Of a DNA stretch of 36,587 bases, positions 25,280 to 34,097 are shown piece by piece; position 1 is the first letter of the stretch; the number at the start of each line of letters is the position of its first letter. Both the position numbers and the translations under genes were made by a program. Under the pieces are notes generated by a model, which saw only the letters and a list, made by a program, of their open reading frames with translations, was not told the DNA's origin and ran no database searches. The DNA is from Saccharospirillaceae bacterium (GTDB lineage Bacteria > Pseudomonadota > Gammaproteobacteria > Pseudomonadales > Natronospirillaceae): assembly GCA_007116635.1 (NCBI GenBank), contig SKIB01000091.1:1-36587 (forward strand), written 5' to 3'.

Positions 25280-26419
25280 TTAGGGGTCGTAACGCAGATC
25301 GTCTGGAATGGGCATGTCTTTTGGTGGCTTGGGTTTGGCCTGAGCCCCGCGCTGATACTGCTCGATTTGCCAAACATAGGCCAAGACCTGTGCCACCGCA
25401 ACGTACAGGCCCTCAGGAATGGGCTGATCCAGTTCACCAAACTGATACAAAGAACGCGCCAAAGGAGGCGCCTGGACCATAGGAATGCGATGTTCCTTGG
25501 CAATTTCTCGAATTTTCATCGCCACATGGTCTGCACCCTTAGCCAACAAAATAGGTGCTGCCATGCTCTGCTGATCATACTTCAGGGCCACCGAAAAGTG
25601 CTCAGGATTAGTGATCACCACATCGGCTTCGGGCACCTGTCCCATCATGCGTCGCTGAGCCATTTCACGTTGCAATTGACGAATGCGGCCCTTGACCTCA
25701 GGCTTACCCTCGGTATTTTTATACTCGTCTTTCTGCTCTTGGCGTGACATACGCAGTTTTTTGTTATGACTGTAGATCTGATAGGGCACATCCAACAAAG
25801 CAATCAAGGCCGTCACCCCGGCCAATATTAAAAAACCAACGATCAATAAATTTAGCGCTTCCGGCGCCGCCACACTTGGCACCAAGGGTGACAAAGAAAG
25901 ATAACGCCTTGAGAAACTGAGCAGCACGGTGATACCCACGCCGCCAAGCAACAATACCTTTAACCAGCCCTTGCCCAGCTCTACAAGAGAGTTCATGGAG
26001 AACATGCGCTTAAGGCCTGACAAAGGATTTATTCTATTGCCCTTGGGCGCTATTGCTTTGGTGCTCAAGTTAAAGCCACCTAAGCCAATTGAACCTAGGA
26101 TACAAGCGAGAGATAACAGCAAAAAAAATGGCAGCAATATCCACATTTCCTTGCTTAAAGCATTAAATAGCAACAAGCCCATAGCATTTGGATCTGACAA
26201 CTGGTCATGACCAAAGGTAAAACTCATGACCGCAACCTCGCCCATGGCGTTTGCAATATGCTGGCCCAGAAGCCAAAGTCCGACACCGGCTAAGAGCAAC
26301 AACATGGCGGTATTCAGCTCTTTGGAGCGAGGTACATTACCCTCTTCGCGCGCTTTTTTTAACTTCTGTTCCGAGGGTTCTTCGTTTTTTTCTTCATCCG
26401 AATCATTGTTCTCTGCCAT
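25280..26419 (-). CDS. flhB: Flagellar export switch protein FlhB
   Basis: FlhB sits in the export gate and switches substrate class from hook to filament after self-cleavage. The 379-residue protein has a charged N-terminus, four membrane helices (to about residue 210), the linker helix, and the cytoplasmic domain. The usual NPTH self-cleavage motif reads NPEH at 271-274; the cleaved Asn-Pro pair and the His are kept. A Pro-rich tail follows. The ATG shares a base with the fliR stop (TGATG). Confidence 0.96.
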   Translation of the reverse strand: MAENNDSDEEKNEEPSEQKLKKAREEGNVPRSKELNTAMLLLLAGVGLWLLGQHIANAMGEVAVMSFTFGHDQLSDPNAMGLLLFNALSKEMWILLPFFLLLSLACILGSIGLGGFNLSTKAIAPKGNRINPLSGLKRMFSMNSLVELGKGWLKVLLLGGVGITVLLSFSRRYLSLSPLVPSVAAPEALNLLIVGFLILAGVTALIALLDVPYQIYSHNKKLRMSRQEQKDEYKNTEGKPEVKGRIRQLQREMAQRRMMGQVPEADVVITNPEHFSVALKYDQQSMAAPILLAKGADHVAMKIREIAKEHRIPMVQAPPLARSLYQFGELDQPIPEGLYVAVAQVLAYVWQIEQYQRGAQAKPKPPKDMPIPDDLRYDP

Positions 26420-27195
26420 CAGCGACCTCCTGACACCCAGTCTTCAGCGATCCAAAAAGCTTGCCACATAAATTCGTTGAACCTGGGCATCATGGTGCCA
26501 ATGGTCATCCATGAAACAAATAACCCCAACAGCATAGTTATGGGAAAACCCAAAGCAAAAACATTGAGCTGCGGTGCTGAGCGCGTCATAACACCAAAAA
26601 TCAGGTTAACGAATAACAGGGCCGTGACTGCCGGCATGGCCAGCTGCAAAGCACTAACAAACATCCAAGAGCCCAGATGAATCAATGCTCCCCAATCCAG
26701 CTGACTGATGCCGTAACTACTAACAGGAAAGGTCTCAAAACTATAAACAAGAATTTGCAACGCCACCAAATGACCATCAGCAGCGATGAATAACAGGGTG
26801 ATCAATAACTGATACCACTGACTGAGAATAGACACCGACACTCCATTGGCTGGGTCCATCATAGACGCAAAACCCAAACCCATCTGCATGGAAATCATCT
26901 GCCCCGCCACAACAAAAATTTGCAATAGCATCAAAAAGAAAAAGCCAATGATTAGGCCCAGCAACAGCTGCCAAAGGGTAATCACTAGCACCTCAGGGCT
27001 GAGCACATTTACAGCCGGCACATCCAGCATAGGAGCAATCAACACAGCAATACTAATGGCCAAGGCCACTCTGACTCGGACACTAACACTCTGTGCCCCC
27101 AGAACCGGCATAATGGCTAAAAATCCAGCCACCCGAAACAAAGGCCATAAAATTTGCCCTACCCACTGAGTAATTAACTCGTCGGTGACTTCCAT
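26419..27195 (-). CDS. fliR: Flagellar export component FliR
   Basis: FliR is part of the FliPQR core channel of the export apparatus. The 258-residue, strongly hydrophobic protein has six predicted membrane segments. Visible family features include WPLFRVAGFLAIMPVLG at the start, a central FEEP-type region here read as YSFETFPV, and FVNLIFGVMTRSAPQLNVFALGFP. It lies 2 bases after fliQ and overlaps flhB by one base. Confidence 0.95.
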   Translation of the reverse strand: MEVTDELITQWVGQILWPLFRVAGFLAIMPVLGAQSVSVRVRVALAISIAVLIAPMLDVPAVNVLSPEVLVITLWQLLLGLIIGFFFLMLLQIFVVAGQMISMQMGLGFASMMDPANGVSVSILSQWYQLLITLLFIAADGHLVALQILVYSFETFPVSSYGISQLDWGALIHLGSWMFVSALQLAMPAVTALLFVNLIFGVMTRSAPQLNVFALGFPITMLLGLFVSWMTIGTMMPRFNEFMWQAFWIAEDWVSGGR

Positions 27196-27197
27196 GA

Positions 27198-27467
27198 CTA
27201 GCCTAAATACTGATGCAAATTAAGGAATATGCCTTGGAAATAGTCCAACAGCCGACTAACCAAATAGGGCCCTGCAACAATGCACATTAACAATGTAACA
27301 ATAAGGCGAGGTAAGAAACTCAGGGTTTGCTCGTTAATTTGAGTAGCGGCCTGAAAGGTTGCGATCATTAAGCCAACTAACAAACTGGGAACAATTAAAA
27401 TGGCCACAGCCAAGACCACCAACCAAAGCGCATCACGAAAAAGGTCTCCCACAAATGCTGCTTCCAT
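27198..27467 (-). CDS. fliQ: Flagellar export component FliQ
   Basis: An 89-residue protein with two membrane helices, the normal length for FliQ. It contains VGLMIATFQAATQINEQTLSF, the strongly conserved turn between the two helices, and ends in a short hydrophilic tail. It assembles around the FliP-FliR core in the basal-body export channel. It lies 8 bases after fliP and 2 bases before fliR. Confidence 0.95.
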   Translation of the reverse strand: MEAAFVGDLFRDALWLVVLAVAILIVPSLLVGLMIATFQAATQINEQTLSFLPRLIVTLLMCIVAGPYLVSRLLDYFQGIFLNLHQYLG

Positions 27468-27475
27468 ATTACCTC

Positions 27476-28228
27476 CTAGGTTACAAAACTGGACGCCAAA
27501 GAACCCATGATCATGGCCCAGCCATCCACCAGAACAAACATCATGATTTTAAACGGCAAGGAAATGATCAAGGGTGACAGCATCATCATACCCATGGCCA
27601 TGAGCACGCTGGCCACCACCAGATCGATGATCAAAAAAGGGATAAAGAGCATAAAGCCTATTTGGAAGGCTGTTTTAAGCTCACTGGTAATGAAGGCAGG
27701 AATGAGGATATTCAGAGGCACATCTTCTGGCTGAGCAAACACGCCCTCTTGGTCAGCAATACGAATAAACATAGCCAGGTCGTTCTCACGGGTTTGAGCC
27801 AGCATAAAGGCTTTCATGTGTCCTGATGCCACGTCCAAGGCCTGTAATGAAGTATATTCCTCAGTCAAAAAAGGCTGTAGTGCGTCTTCATTAATGCTGT
27901 TAAGCATGGGTGACATGATGAAGAAGGTTAGAAAAAGAGACAATCCCACAATAATTTGATTTGAAGGAGTCTGCTGTAAACCCATTGCTTGGCGCAAAAT
28001 AGCCATCACGACAATGATGCGCGTAAAGGCAGTGGTCATCAGTAATAGAGCAGGAATAAAGGTTAAGGCCGTCATAATGGCCAAAACCTGAATATTTACC
28101 CCATACTCACCACCACCTTCCACGGTTGGCGTGTAGACAATAACGGGCAAGTTGGGCATCTGCGCCCAAATAAAACTAGGTAGAATTAGGGTTAGCAGTA
28201 GGATCAGTTTTTGCCATGGCCTCGACAT
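27476..28228 (-). CDS. fliP: Flagellar export component FliP
   Basis: FliP forms the pentameric core of the export channel. The 250-residue protein has a cleavable signal peptide (LLLTLILPSFIWA, about residues 9-22). It has the family signatures LTFIPALLLMTTAFTRIIVV and PFLIIDLVVASVLMAMGMMML. The ATG has AGGAAG seven bases upstream, inside the end of fliO, so the 53-base overlap with fliO is supported. Confidence 0.95.
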   Translation of the reverse strand: MSRPWQKLILLLTLILPSFIWAQMPNLPVIVYTPTVEGGGEYGVNIQVLAIMTALTFIPALLLMTTAFTRIIVVMAILRQAMGLQQTPSNQIIVGLSLFLTFFIMSPMLNSINEDALQPFLTEEYTSLQALDVASGHMKAFMLAQTRENDLAMFIRIADQEGVFAQPEDVPLNILIPAFITSELKTAFQIGFMLFIPFLIIDLVVASVLMAMGMMMLSPLIISLPFKIMMFVLVDGWAMIMGSLASSFVT

Positions 28229-28550
28229 TCGAATTCTTCCTCATTAGAGATGTCAATTTTTTGGCAAAAGCAGAAGTCTCATTGTTATTACTATGGATTG
28301 GTTGTTCTAAGCTATGCAGTAAATTAATATTCTGCGGCGTCACTCCAAGCAGTAATTGCTGGCCAGCCACTTCAACCAACGCCAGCTTTTCTTTATGACT
28401 CAAGTTAGTGACCGACAGCACTCTAATGTGCTGCTGCCCTCCTGAAGAAACGCCAAGAAATCGCTTTGCCACCACAGCCATTGCAAAAATAATTCCAATT
28501 ACTAGTAGCAGCGACAAAATAACCCAAATCAGTTGAAATTCTTCTGACAT
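28176..28550 (-). CDS. fliO: Flagellar biosynthesis protein FliO
   Basis: A 124-residue protein with one N-terminal membrane helix (about 8-29) and a cytoplasmic part containing IRVLSVTNLSHKEKLALVEVAGQQLLLGVTPQNINLL, the FliO-family core. FliO helps assemble the FliP complex. It starts 2 bases after fliN and its last 53 bases overlap fliP. The C-terminal tail is Asn/Ser/Thr-rich and poorly conserved. Confidence 0.9.
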   Translation of the reverse strand: MSEEFQLIWVILSLLLVIGIIFAMAVVAKRFLGVSSGGQQHIRVLSVTNLSHKEKLALVEVAGQQLLLGVTPQNINLLHSLEQPIHSNNNETSAFAKKLTSLMRKNSNVEAMAKTDPTANPNST

Positions 28551-28552
28551 CC

Positions 28553-29035
28553 TTACCTCAAGCGATTGATTCGTTCTGCCTGGCTCACCACATCGGTCAG
28601 ACGAATGCCAAACTTTTCATTAACCATCACCACCTCTCCGTGGGCAATCAAGGTACCATTAACTAATACATCTAGAGGCTCTCCGGCCAATCGATCCAAC
28701 TCTATGACGGAGCCCTGATTTAGTTGCAGCAGATTGCGAATGGGTATTTGAGTGTTTCCAACCTCCATAGAAATGGTGACCGGAATATCCAAAATAACAT
28801 CTAGATCTGGGTTATTTTCAATACCCTTACTTGGCTCATGAAAGTCTTCGAGCTCTGCTGATTTAGGAGCAGAATCTTGCGATGACTCTGGTTCAGCGTC
28901 GCCCTCTTCCCCTTCGCCTGCCTCGGCCATAGCAGCAGCCCACTCATCAGCCAGTGCCTGATCTTCCATTGAGCCTGCGACTTCATCTGCTAGGCTGTCT
29001 GCATCTAATTGGTTTTCTTTTTTTTCATCGCTCAT
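28553..29035 (-). CDS. fliN: Flagellar switch protein FliN
   Basis: FliN builds the lower C-ring of the motor. The conserved C-terminal SpoA domain occupies about residues 80-160 (DVILDIPVTISMEVGNTQIPIRNLLQLNQGSVIELDR...). The N-terminal part is acidic and variable. Two starts are possible: ATG 29035, one base after the fliM stop (chosen), and ATG 29044, overlapping fliM by 8 bases and adding three residues. Neither has a strong ribosome binding site, consistent with coupling to fliM. Confidence 0.94.
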   Translation of the reverse strand: MSDEKKENQLDADSLADEVAGSMEDQALADEWAAAMAEAGEGEEGDAEPESSQDSAPKSAELEDFHEPSKGIENNPDLDVILDIPVTISMEVGNTQIPIRNLLQLNQGSVIELDRLAGEPLDVLVNGTLIAHGEVVMVNEKFGIRLTDVVSQAERINRLR

Positions 29036-29036
29036 C

Positions 29037-30068
29037 TTAACCATCCAGCTTAGTATTTACGACACGAGCGCCTCGAATTCGCTTTTGCAATTCCGAGACA
29101 TCTTTTTTCTCTTTAACAATGGGGTTAACGATCTTCAATGCTAAATTTTCACCAGCCTTTCCTAAACGGGCTGTATAGATGGGAACCTTATTGGCCGTCA
29201 TCTCAATAGTATCAGGTACTTCAATAGGAATAATGTCGCCAGCCTGCAAGCCCACTAAATCTCGTAGCCGGATGCTTCTAGTTGCAACCTGAGCGTTAAC
29301 AGGAACCGGAACTCCCATTAAATCACGACGCAAAGAATTGACCCAACGCTCATCTACCTCGTCAACATCACTCTGAACGCCAGAATCAAGAATTTCTCGC
29401 ACAGGCTCAATCATGGAATAAGGCAAGGTGATATGTAAATCTCCACCCCCTCCATCAAGCTCAACATGAAAGGTTGAAACCACTACAACTTCACTTGGGC
29501 TAACCACATTAGCCATGGCTGGATTCACTTCAGAGGAAAGGTAATCAAAGTCAACATCAATGACAGCGCCCCAGGCTTCTTTCATATCGGAAAACATCTG
29601 GTTGAGAATCATTTGCACAACTCTAATTTCAGTTGGCGTAAACTCACGACCTTCAATTTTTGCATGCCGGCCATCGCCACCAAAAAAGTTATCCACCAAT
29701 TTAAAAACTAACTTAGCATCCAGAATGAATAAGCCAGTCCCCCGAAGCGGACGAACCTTAACCAAGTTCAAACTAGTAGGAACATAGAGAGTATGGATAT
29801 ACTCGCCAAACTTCAGGATCTGCACGCCACCAGTTGACACATCCGCGGTACGACGCAAAAAATTAAATAAACTGATGCGCGTGTAACGAGCAAAGCGCTC
29901 ATTAATCATTTCAAGTGTTGGCATCCGGCCACGGACAATTCTATCCTGGCTGGTTATATCATAGGCCTTGACACCCCCTACCTCACCAACATCCTCTTCT
30001 TCAATCTCACCATCATCAATGCCATGTAACAAAGCATCGATTTCATCCTGAGACAGTAAATCTTGCAT
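29037..30068 (-). CDS. fliM: Flagellar switch protein FliM
   Basis: FliM receives CheY-P and turns the motor. The 343-residue protein starts with the CheY-binding peptide LLSQDEIDALLHG. It has the middle domain with a GGxG-type DNFFGGDGR segment and ends with a SpoA domain like FliN. It lies 7 bases after fliL. Length and motifs are those of ordinary FliM. Confidence 0.97.
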   Translation of the reverse strand: MQDLLSQDEIDALLHGIDDGEIEEEDVGEVGGVKAYDITSQDRIVRGRMPTLEMINERFARYTRISLFNFLRRTADVSTGGVQILKFGEYIHTLYVPTSLNLVKVRPLRGTGLFILDAKLVFKLVDNFFGGDGRHAKIEGREFTPTEIRVVQMILNQMFSDMKEAWGAVIDVDFDYLSSEVNPAMANVVSPSEVVVVSTFHVELDGGGGDLHITLPYSMIEPVREILDSGVQSDVDEVDERWVNSLRRDLMGVPVPVNAQVATRSIRLRDLVGLQAGDIIPIEVPDTIEMTANKVPIYTARLGKAGENLALKIVNPIVKEKKDVSELQKRIRGARVVNTKLDG

Positions 30069-30075
30069 AAAAAGC

Positions 30076-30549
30076 CTACTGAATCACGAAGTTAATAAAA
30101 AGTACATTCTCTACCCCAGGGCGTCCAATTTGCTGCATCACAACTTCCTGAATAACGTCCGTTAACTCCTGCTGTAACTGATTTTTGCCTTCATCAGTCA
30201 ATAGGCTCTGCACATCTTGCCCCTGAAGAGAAATTAAAATGTTATTACGTACTAAAGGCATATGCATATTGAGCACCGAAATGGTTTCATGATCACGGGC
30301 TAAAACCGATAACTCCAGCTGTAAAAAACGCACTCGGTTGCCAACAGGATAATTGACAACAAAAGCTGGCTGCATAGGAAAGTAAACTGCCGGCCCTCTA
30401 ATGGCCGTTTGGCTTTGATGCTCAAGATCCATATCTTCAGGGTTAGGAGTAGCAGGTTCAGGACGAAGTAACCACCAAGTAATACCAACGGATAGCAAAA
30501 TAAGAATCAAGGCTCCTGCAGCAGCAATGATTATAAATTTTTTAGACAT
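30076..30549 (-). CDS. fliL: Flagellar basal-body protein FliL
   Basis: FliL is an inner-membrane protein at the basal body that supports stator function. The 157-residue protein has a single N-terminal membrane helix (about 5-27, IIIAAAGALILILLSVGITWW) and a periplasmic domain with the FLQLELSVLARD and C-terminal VLFINFVIQ segments typical of the family. It is 47 bases after fliK and 7 bases before fliM. Confidence 0.94.
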   Translation of the reverse strand: MSKKFIIIAAAGALILILLSVGITWWLLRPEPATPNPEDMDLEHQSQTAIRGPAVYFPMQPAFVVNYPVGNRVRFLQLELSVLARDHETISVLNMHMPLVRNNILISLQGQDVQSLLTDEGKNQLQQELTDVIQEVVMQQIGRPGVENVLFINFVIQ

Positions 30550-30596
30550 AGTATTACCGCCCTAGCTGTGCCAATTCATCCCATCCCAATATCATT

Positions 30597-31871
30597 CTAG
30601 ACATATTGATCCACTAAAGCAGTAGAGATCTGAATTATTTCATCAACCACTTCGTTTTCATCCCCTAGCTGCAGCTCAGCGTTTGTTGAATCATGCTGTT
30701 GTTGCTCAGAATCTCGTGCATCAAAATCGGTTAAATCCATTCCCTGCTGTGCTAACAGTTCCTTTAATCTTGGCAAGTTTTGTTCGATCAATTCTCTGGC
30801 TTGGGGCGTTTGTGCCACTACCACTAACTGTACTCGCTCATCTTGCTTTTGAATTTGTATTTCAAGTTTCCCCAACTCTGGAGGGTCCAGACGGATAAAG
30901 GCTTGCTGCAACTTTTGCCCCACCATAAGCATCACTCTCTGCTGCATTCGATCAGCTAATTGCTCCGCTGTCATGACCGCTCTGGGTTGCAAACTCTGAA
31001 CATTGATCTGAGGGGTTAATGACATCCTTGGTTCACTGCTTTGCCCTGAAGTTGTGAGTGACATTGGCTGCACCCTGGATTCAGATGAAACAGAGAAGGC
31101 TAAGGGCTCTGCAGTGTTACGAGTTTTTACTTTAATGGGTAATTCAGCAGTTTCATCCTTTGCACTGAGGAACGAGTCTAGCTCCATATCAAGCTCATCC
31201 ATGATTTCAAACTCTGTCTCCTGATCAGGATCTTGCAAGTTAACGCCCAGTATTGACTGAGCCCTAATACCCATTACTGATGCAGACTGGCTGCCAAGAG
31301 GTGTACGAAGCAACTGATCATCTAATACAGAGTCTGACTCAGCTAATACTGATTGAAGAGCGAATATCAGATCATTATGCTCTTCTGTTTCGGCATTTAT
31401 GGATTCCTCCATCAAGGCATCAATTCGATTCTTAACCGGCTCAAGAGCCATAGCCACCACCGCATTTTGTGCATCTACCAAGGGATCCACAGCAAAACCA
31501 GGGCTTACAATCTCGCCCTGCTCGATGAAATGCTTGTCTGTCGACTCCTCGGCCTTTGCGTCCTTAGTTGCCGCGCTAACCTCTGAATGCTGAGTTGGCG
31601 ATCTTACATCAACAGCAAGCTTTGAAGGGGAAAGCGAAGCGTCATCTTGCCGACCTACGGCAAGGCTTTGCCGCTGGCTACTGCTAGTGGAAGCTGAGCG
31701 CCCCTGAGTAGCAGAGGCCTTAGTAATTCTGTGATCAGATGATTTAGGCAAAGCAGCTGATAGCTCGGTAATTGACATAAACTTAGCAAAGCCCAAGTTA
31801 TCATTTGGACCTTGCAGCTTGGGAGAACTAGAAAAAAAAGCCAGAAATTGGCTTGAATCTATTTGTGTCAT
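30597..31871 (-). CDS. fliK: Flagellar hook-length control protein FliK
   Basis: FliK measures the hook and triggers the FlhB switch. The 424-residue protein has a long, low-complexity Ser/Gln-rich N-terminal part and the conserved FliK C-terminal domain (about 305-385) with RLDPPELGKLEIQIQKQDERV and ARELIEQNLPRLKELLAQQGM. A GGAG lies eight bases before ATG 31871, and a sigma-54-like promoter lies just upstream. It is likely the first gene of the fliKLMNOPQR-flhB run. Confidence 0.92.
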   Translation of the reverse strand: MTQIDSSQFLAFFSSSPKLQGPNDNLGFAKFMSITELSAALPKSSDHRITKASATQGRSASTSSSQRQSLAVGRQDDASLSPSKLAVDVRSPTQHSEVSAATKDAKAEESTDKHFIEQGEIVSPGFAVDPLVDAQNAVVAMALEPVKNRIDALMEESINAETEEHNDLIFALQSVLAESDSVLDDQLLRTPLGSQSASVMGIRAQSILGVNLQDPDQETEFEIMDELDMELDSFLSAKDETAELPIKVKTRNTAEPLAFSVSSESRVQPMSLTTSGQSSEPRMSLTPQINVQSLQPRAVMTAEQLADRMQQRVMLMVGQKLQQAFIRLDPPELGKLEIQIQKQDERVQLVVVAQTPQARELIEQNLPRLKELLAQQGMDLTDFDARDSEQQQHDSTNAELQLGDENEVVDEIIQISTALVDQYV

Positions 31872-31900
31872 CAGTGTAACTCCGTCATTTACACTGAACT

Positions 31901-31918
31901 AAGCAATTTTTACGCCAA
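31901..31918 (-). promoter_or_regulatory. Sigma-54 (RpoN)-type promoter of fliK
   Basis: On the minus strand TTGGCGTAAAAATTGCTT has the -24 GG and -12 GC exactly 10 bases apart and keeps TTGGC and TTGCT of the consensus. The predicted start of transcription is about 20 bases before the fliK ATG, leaving room for the GGAG site. Middle flagellar operons in pseudomonads are commonly FleQ/RpoN-driven. Confidence 0.65.
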
Positions 31919-31922
31919 AATG

Positions 31923-32264
31923 TTAAACATAGGCTTGCTTGAGTGCTTTAACCGATTGCAGGTAACAGTCTTCAAGTTCATTCATTAGTTGATTGATGCT
32001 ATCAAGCTTTTGACCTCTGGTTGCATGCTCAAGCTGAGAACAAACTGAAGCCAGTGCAAGAGCACCTAAATTACTAGCACTGCCTTTGAAACTATGAGCC
32101 ATAGCACTTGCTTCTTGCCAACTTTCAGAGGCAACCAAAGCTTTCAAGCTGGAATGACGCTGTTCACTATCAAGCAAAAAAGTCTCTAGTAGCAAATTAA
32201 AATCATCTGCCAACACAGACTCCAACTCTGCTAGCAGCTGTTGATCCAGTAGTTCGGACTGCAT
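31923..32264 (-). CDS. hptB: HptB-like histidine phosphotransfer protein
   Basis: A 113-residue single Hpt domain with the phospho-accepting His57 in AMAHSFKGSASNLGA. P. aeruginosa HptB has nearly the same length and lies in the same module, passing phosphate from hybrid kinases to HsbR. ATG 32264 has AAAGG eight bases upstream. An in-frame extension to 32411 has no homologous look and is rejected. A 150-base gap separates it from hsbR; I see no clear promoter there. It lies about 50 bases before the fliK ATG. Confidence 0.85.
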   Translation of the reverse strand: MQSELLDQQLLAELESVLADDFNLLLETFLLDSEQRHSSLKALVASESWQEASAMAHSFKGSASNLGALALASVCSQLEHATRGQKLDSINQLMNELEDCYLQSVKALKQAYV

Positions 32265-32414
32265 AATAAAACCTTTGGCTATCACAATATCGCTATTTGT
32301 GTGGTGATCAAAGCCCCTACAACCTTTCAGAACTCCATCCATGGGCTTGCACATCTTTCTAGGGATCCTCATCAGCTCAACAGAAGCCAAATTAATAACC
32401 CATGCAAACAACCA

Positions 32415-34076
32415 TTAGACAGGGAGATACGTCATGGTTGCAACGACCTTATTTCCTGCTCCAACGTATTCAAGCTTATCAACGATAGCACGAACTAGGT
32501 TTGTTCCTCTACCACTGTAAGCATTACCAGCGGCACGGTTTTCAACCTGACACCAATCAAAGCCACTTCCCGAGTCTTCAATCTCAATGATAAGACTCAG
32601 GCGCCCATGTTCGGCTTCGTGCCTAAGCCTCAGATTAACGAAGCCCATGCTTAGGGCATCAAGTTTTTGTTGCCGTTGCTGATAATAGTCAGCAAAACCT
32701 TCTGGCGTAGCCTTTAAAGAAGAACTCAAGCCCAGCACCCCATGCTCAAGTGCGTTAGAAAATAGCTCTGCAATGACAGTATAAATTTGGCCTGACATCT
32801 GTTTAAGCCATTCAGCTTCATTAATGGCCTGCAACAACAGCGGTAACGGATTGATACTCTTCAAAGCCGAGGCGCCCAAACTATATTCCAGCTGCCAATT
32901 ACCTGCCACTCGAGTAGGCATCTTACTCGGAGAGCGTTCAATGAGCAGAGGTTCAGGATCATGCATTCTGATATCACAGATGCTTAGGTCATCCTCAAGT
33001 CCTTGAGTGCCAACGTACTGAGTTAATCTGTTCCTGATAAGAGGAATGATGGGTTGATGGATGTCTTCTAAGTCAGAAAAAATACTTAACAGCCCTTGGT
33101 CACCAAACATCTTTCCTGAATCATTACGTGATTCATGGATACCATCTGACCATAAAAATAATCGCTCATCGTTTTGCATCTGCACATCAAAGACTTGGAC
33201 CTGATAACGTTCAGAAGACAAAATTCCTAGTGGCAAACTTTTGGAGCTAAAGCGTTCAACACTCCCATCTAGATGCAGCAAATAGGCATCTGGCAATCCA
33301 GCAATCCAAAGTCTTAAACGCTTATTTGCTAGGTCTAAATGAGCACAGGCACCACAACAAAAAACGCCCATAGGCAGTATTTCATTTAGTTTACGATTAA
33401 TCTCTACAACAATCTCTTCAATGCCAAACCCCTTAGCCGTCATACCATAAAAGGTATCGGCAAGAGGCATAGCTCCAATAGCAGCAGGAAGGCCATGACC
33501 TGTAAAGTCACCCATAAATATATGTAAACCAGAATCAGGGCGACGCTGTGCAAGAAGGGTATCACCATTGAAAACGGCTAAGGGAGACAATTCATAATTT
33601 ATGTAGGGCAAATCTAAGCAACCAGAGTGCACCACATTCTCAAAAACTCTTTTAGCTGTCTGCTGCTCTAACAATAGTTGCCGATTATGATTCGCCATAG
33701 CCATATGCATGCTGCGCATACGCGCAAAAGCATTAAGTTTGGCTCGAATGATTACCTGATTATAAGGTTTAGACAAAAAGTCATCACCACCCGACTCCAA
33801 GCATTTAACCAGGGAATCGGTGTCTTTCAGGCTAGTCAAAAAAATGATTGGTACAAGATTTTCACCGGCAATGGCTTTGATTTCAGTCGCAGCTTGAAAA
33901 CCGTCCTTGATGGGCATCATTGCATCAAGGAGTACTATTTCAGGCTGTTCAGAAACAAACTTAGCAACCGCCTGATCACCGTCAAAGGTAACAATGACCT
34001 CATGTCCCTCCTTGCGCACAATGGCAGCCAAAATCATGCCATCGGTGTGACTGTCATCCGCAATAAGTATTTTCAA
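32415..34076 (-). CDS. hsbR: HsbR-like response regulator: REC, PP2C phosphatase and anti-sigma-type HATPase
   Basis: A 553-residue three-domain protein. The N-terminal receiver (about 1-120) has Asp7-Asp8, phospho-Asp51 (LLDAMMP), Thr80 and Lys103. The SpoIIE/PP2C phosphatase (about 150-365) contains MGDFTGHGLPAA and FLWSDG. The C-terminal HATPase (about 390-553) has N-box VIAELFSNALEHG, EIEDSGSGFDW and GRGTNLVRA. This is the layout of P. aeruginosa HsbR, which both phosphorylates and dephosphorylates the STAS protein HsbA under control of HptB. The hsbA gene is 21 bases upstream and hptB follows, supporting that role. Confidence 0.88.
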   Translation of the reverse strand: MKILIADDSHTDGMILAAIVRKEGHEVIVTFDGDQAVAKFVSEQPEIVLLDAMMPIKDGFQAATEIKAIAGENLVPIIFLTSLKDTDSLVKCLESGGDDFLSKPYNQVIIRAKLNAFARMRSMHMAMANHNRQLLLEQQTAKRVFENVVHSGCLDLPYINYELSPLAVFNGDTLLAQRRPDSGLHIFMGDFTGHGLPAAIGAMPLADTFYGMTAKGFGIEEIVVEINRKLNEILPMGVFCCGACAHLDLANKRLRLWIAGLPDAYLLHLDGSVERFSSKSLPLGILSSERYQVQVFDVQMQNDERLFLWSDGIHESRNDSGKMFGDQGLLSIFSDLEDIHQPIIPLIRNRLTQYVGTQGLEDDLSICDIRMHDPEPLLIERSPSKMPTRVAGNWQLEYSLGASALKSINPLPLLLQAINEAEWLKQMSGQIYTVIAELFSNALEHGVLGLSSSLKATPEGFADYYQQRQQKLDALSMGFVNLRLRHEAEHGRLSLIIEIEDSGSGFDWCQVENRAAGNAYSGRGTNLVRAIVDKLEYVGAGNKVVATMTYLPV

Positions 34077-34097
34077 TGTAGGCCGCCTCGGCTGCTA

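Noticed and set aside
30557-30574. Sigma-54-like TTGGCAC with GGGC upstream of fliL
   Set aside because: Spacing is correct, but transcription would begin inside the fliL start codon, leaving no ribosome binding site, and the -12 element is poor.
32265-32411. N-terminal extension of the Hpt protein to 32411
   Set aside because: The added 49 residues show no Hpt-like or other domain, and a suitable ribosome binding site precedes ATG 32264.
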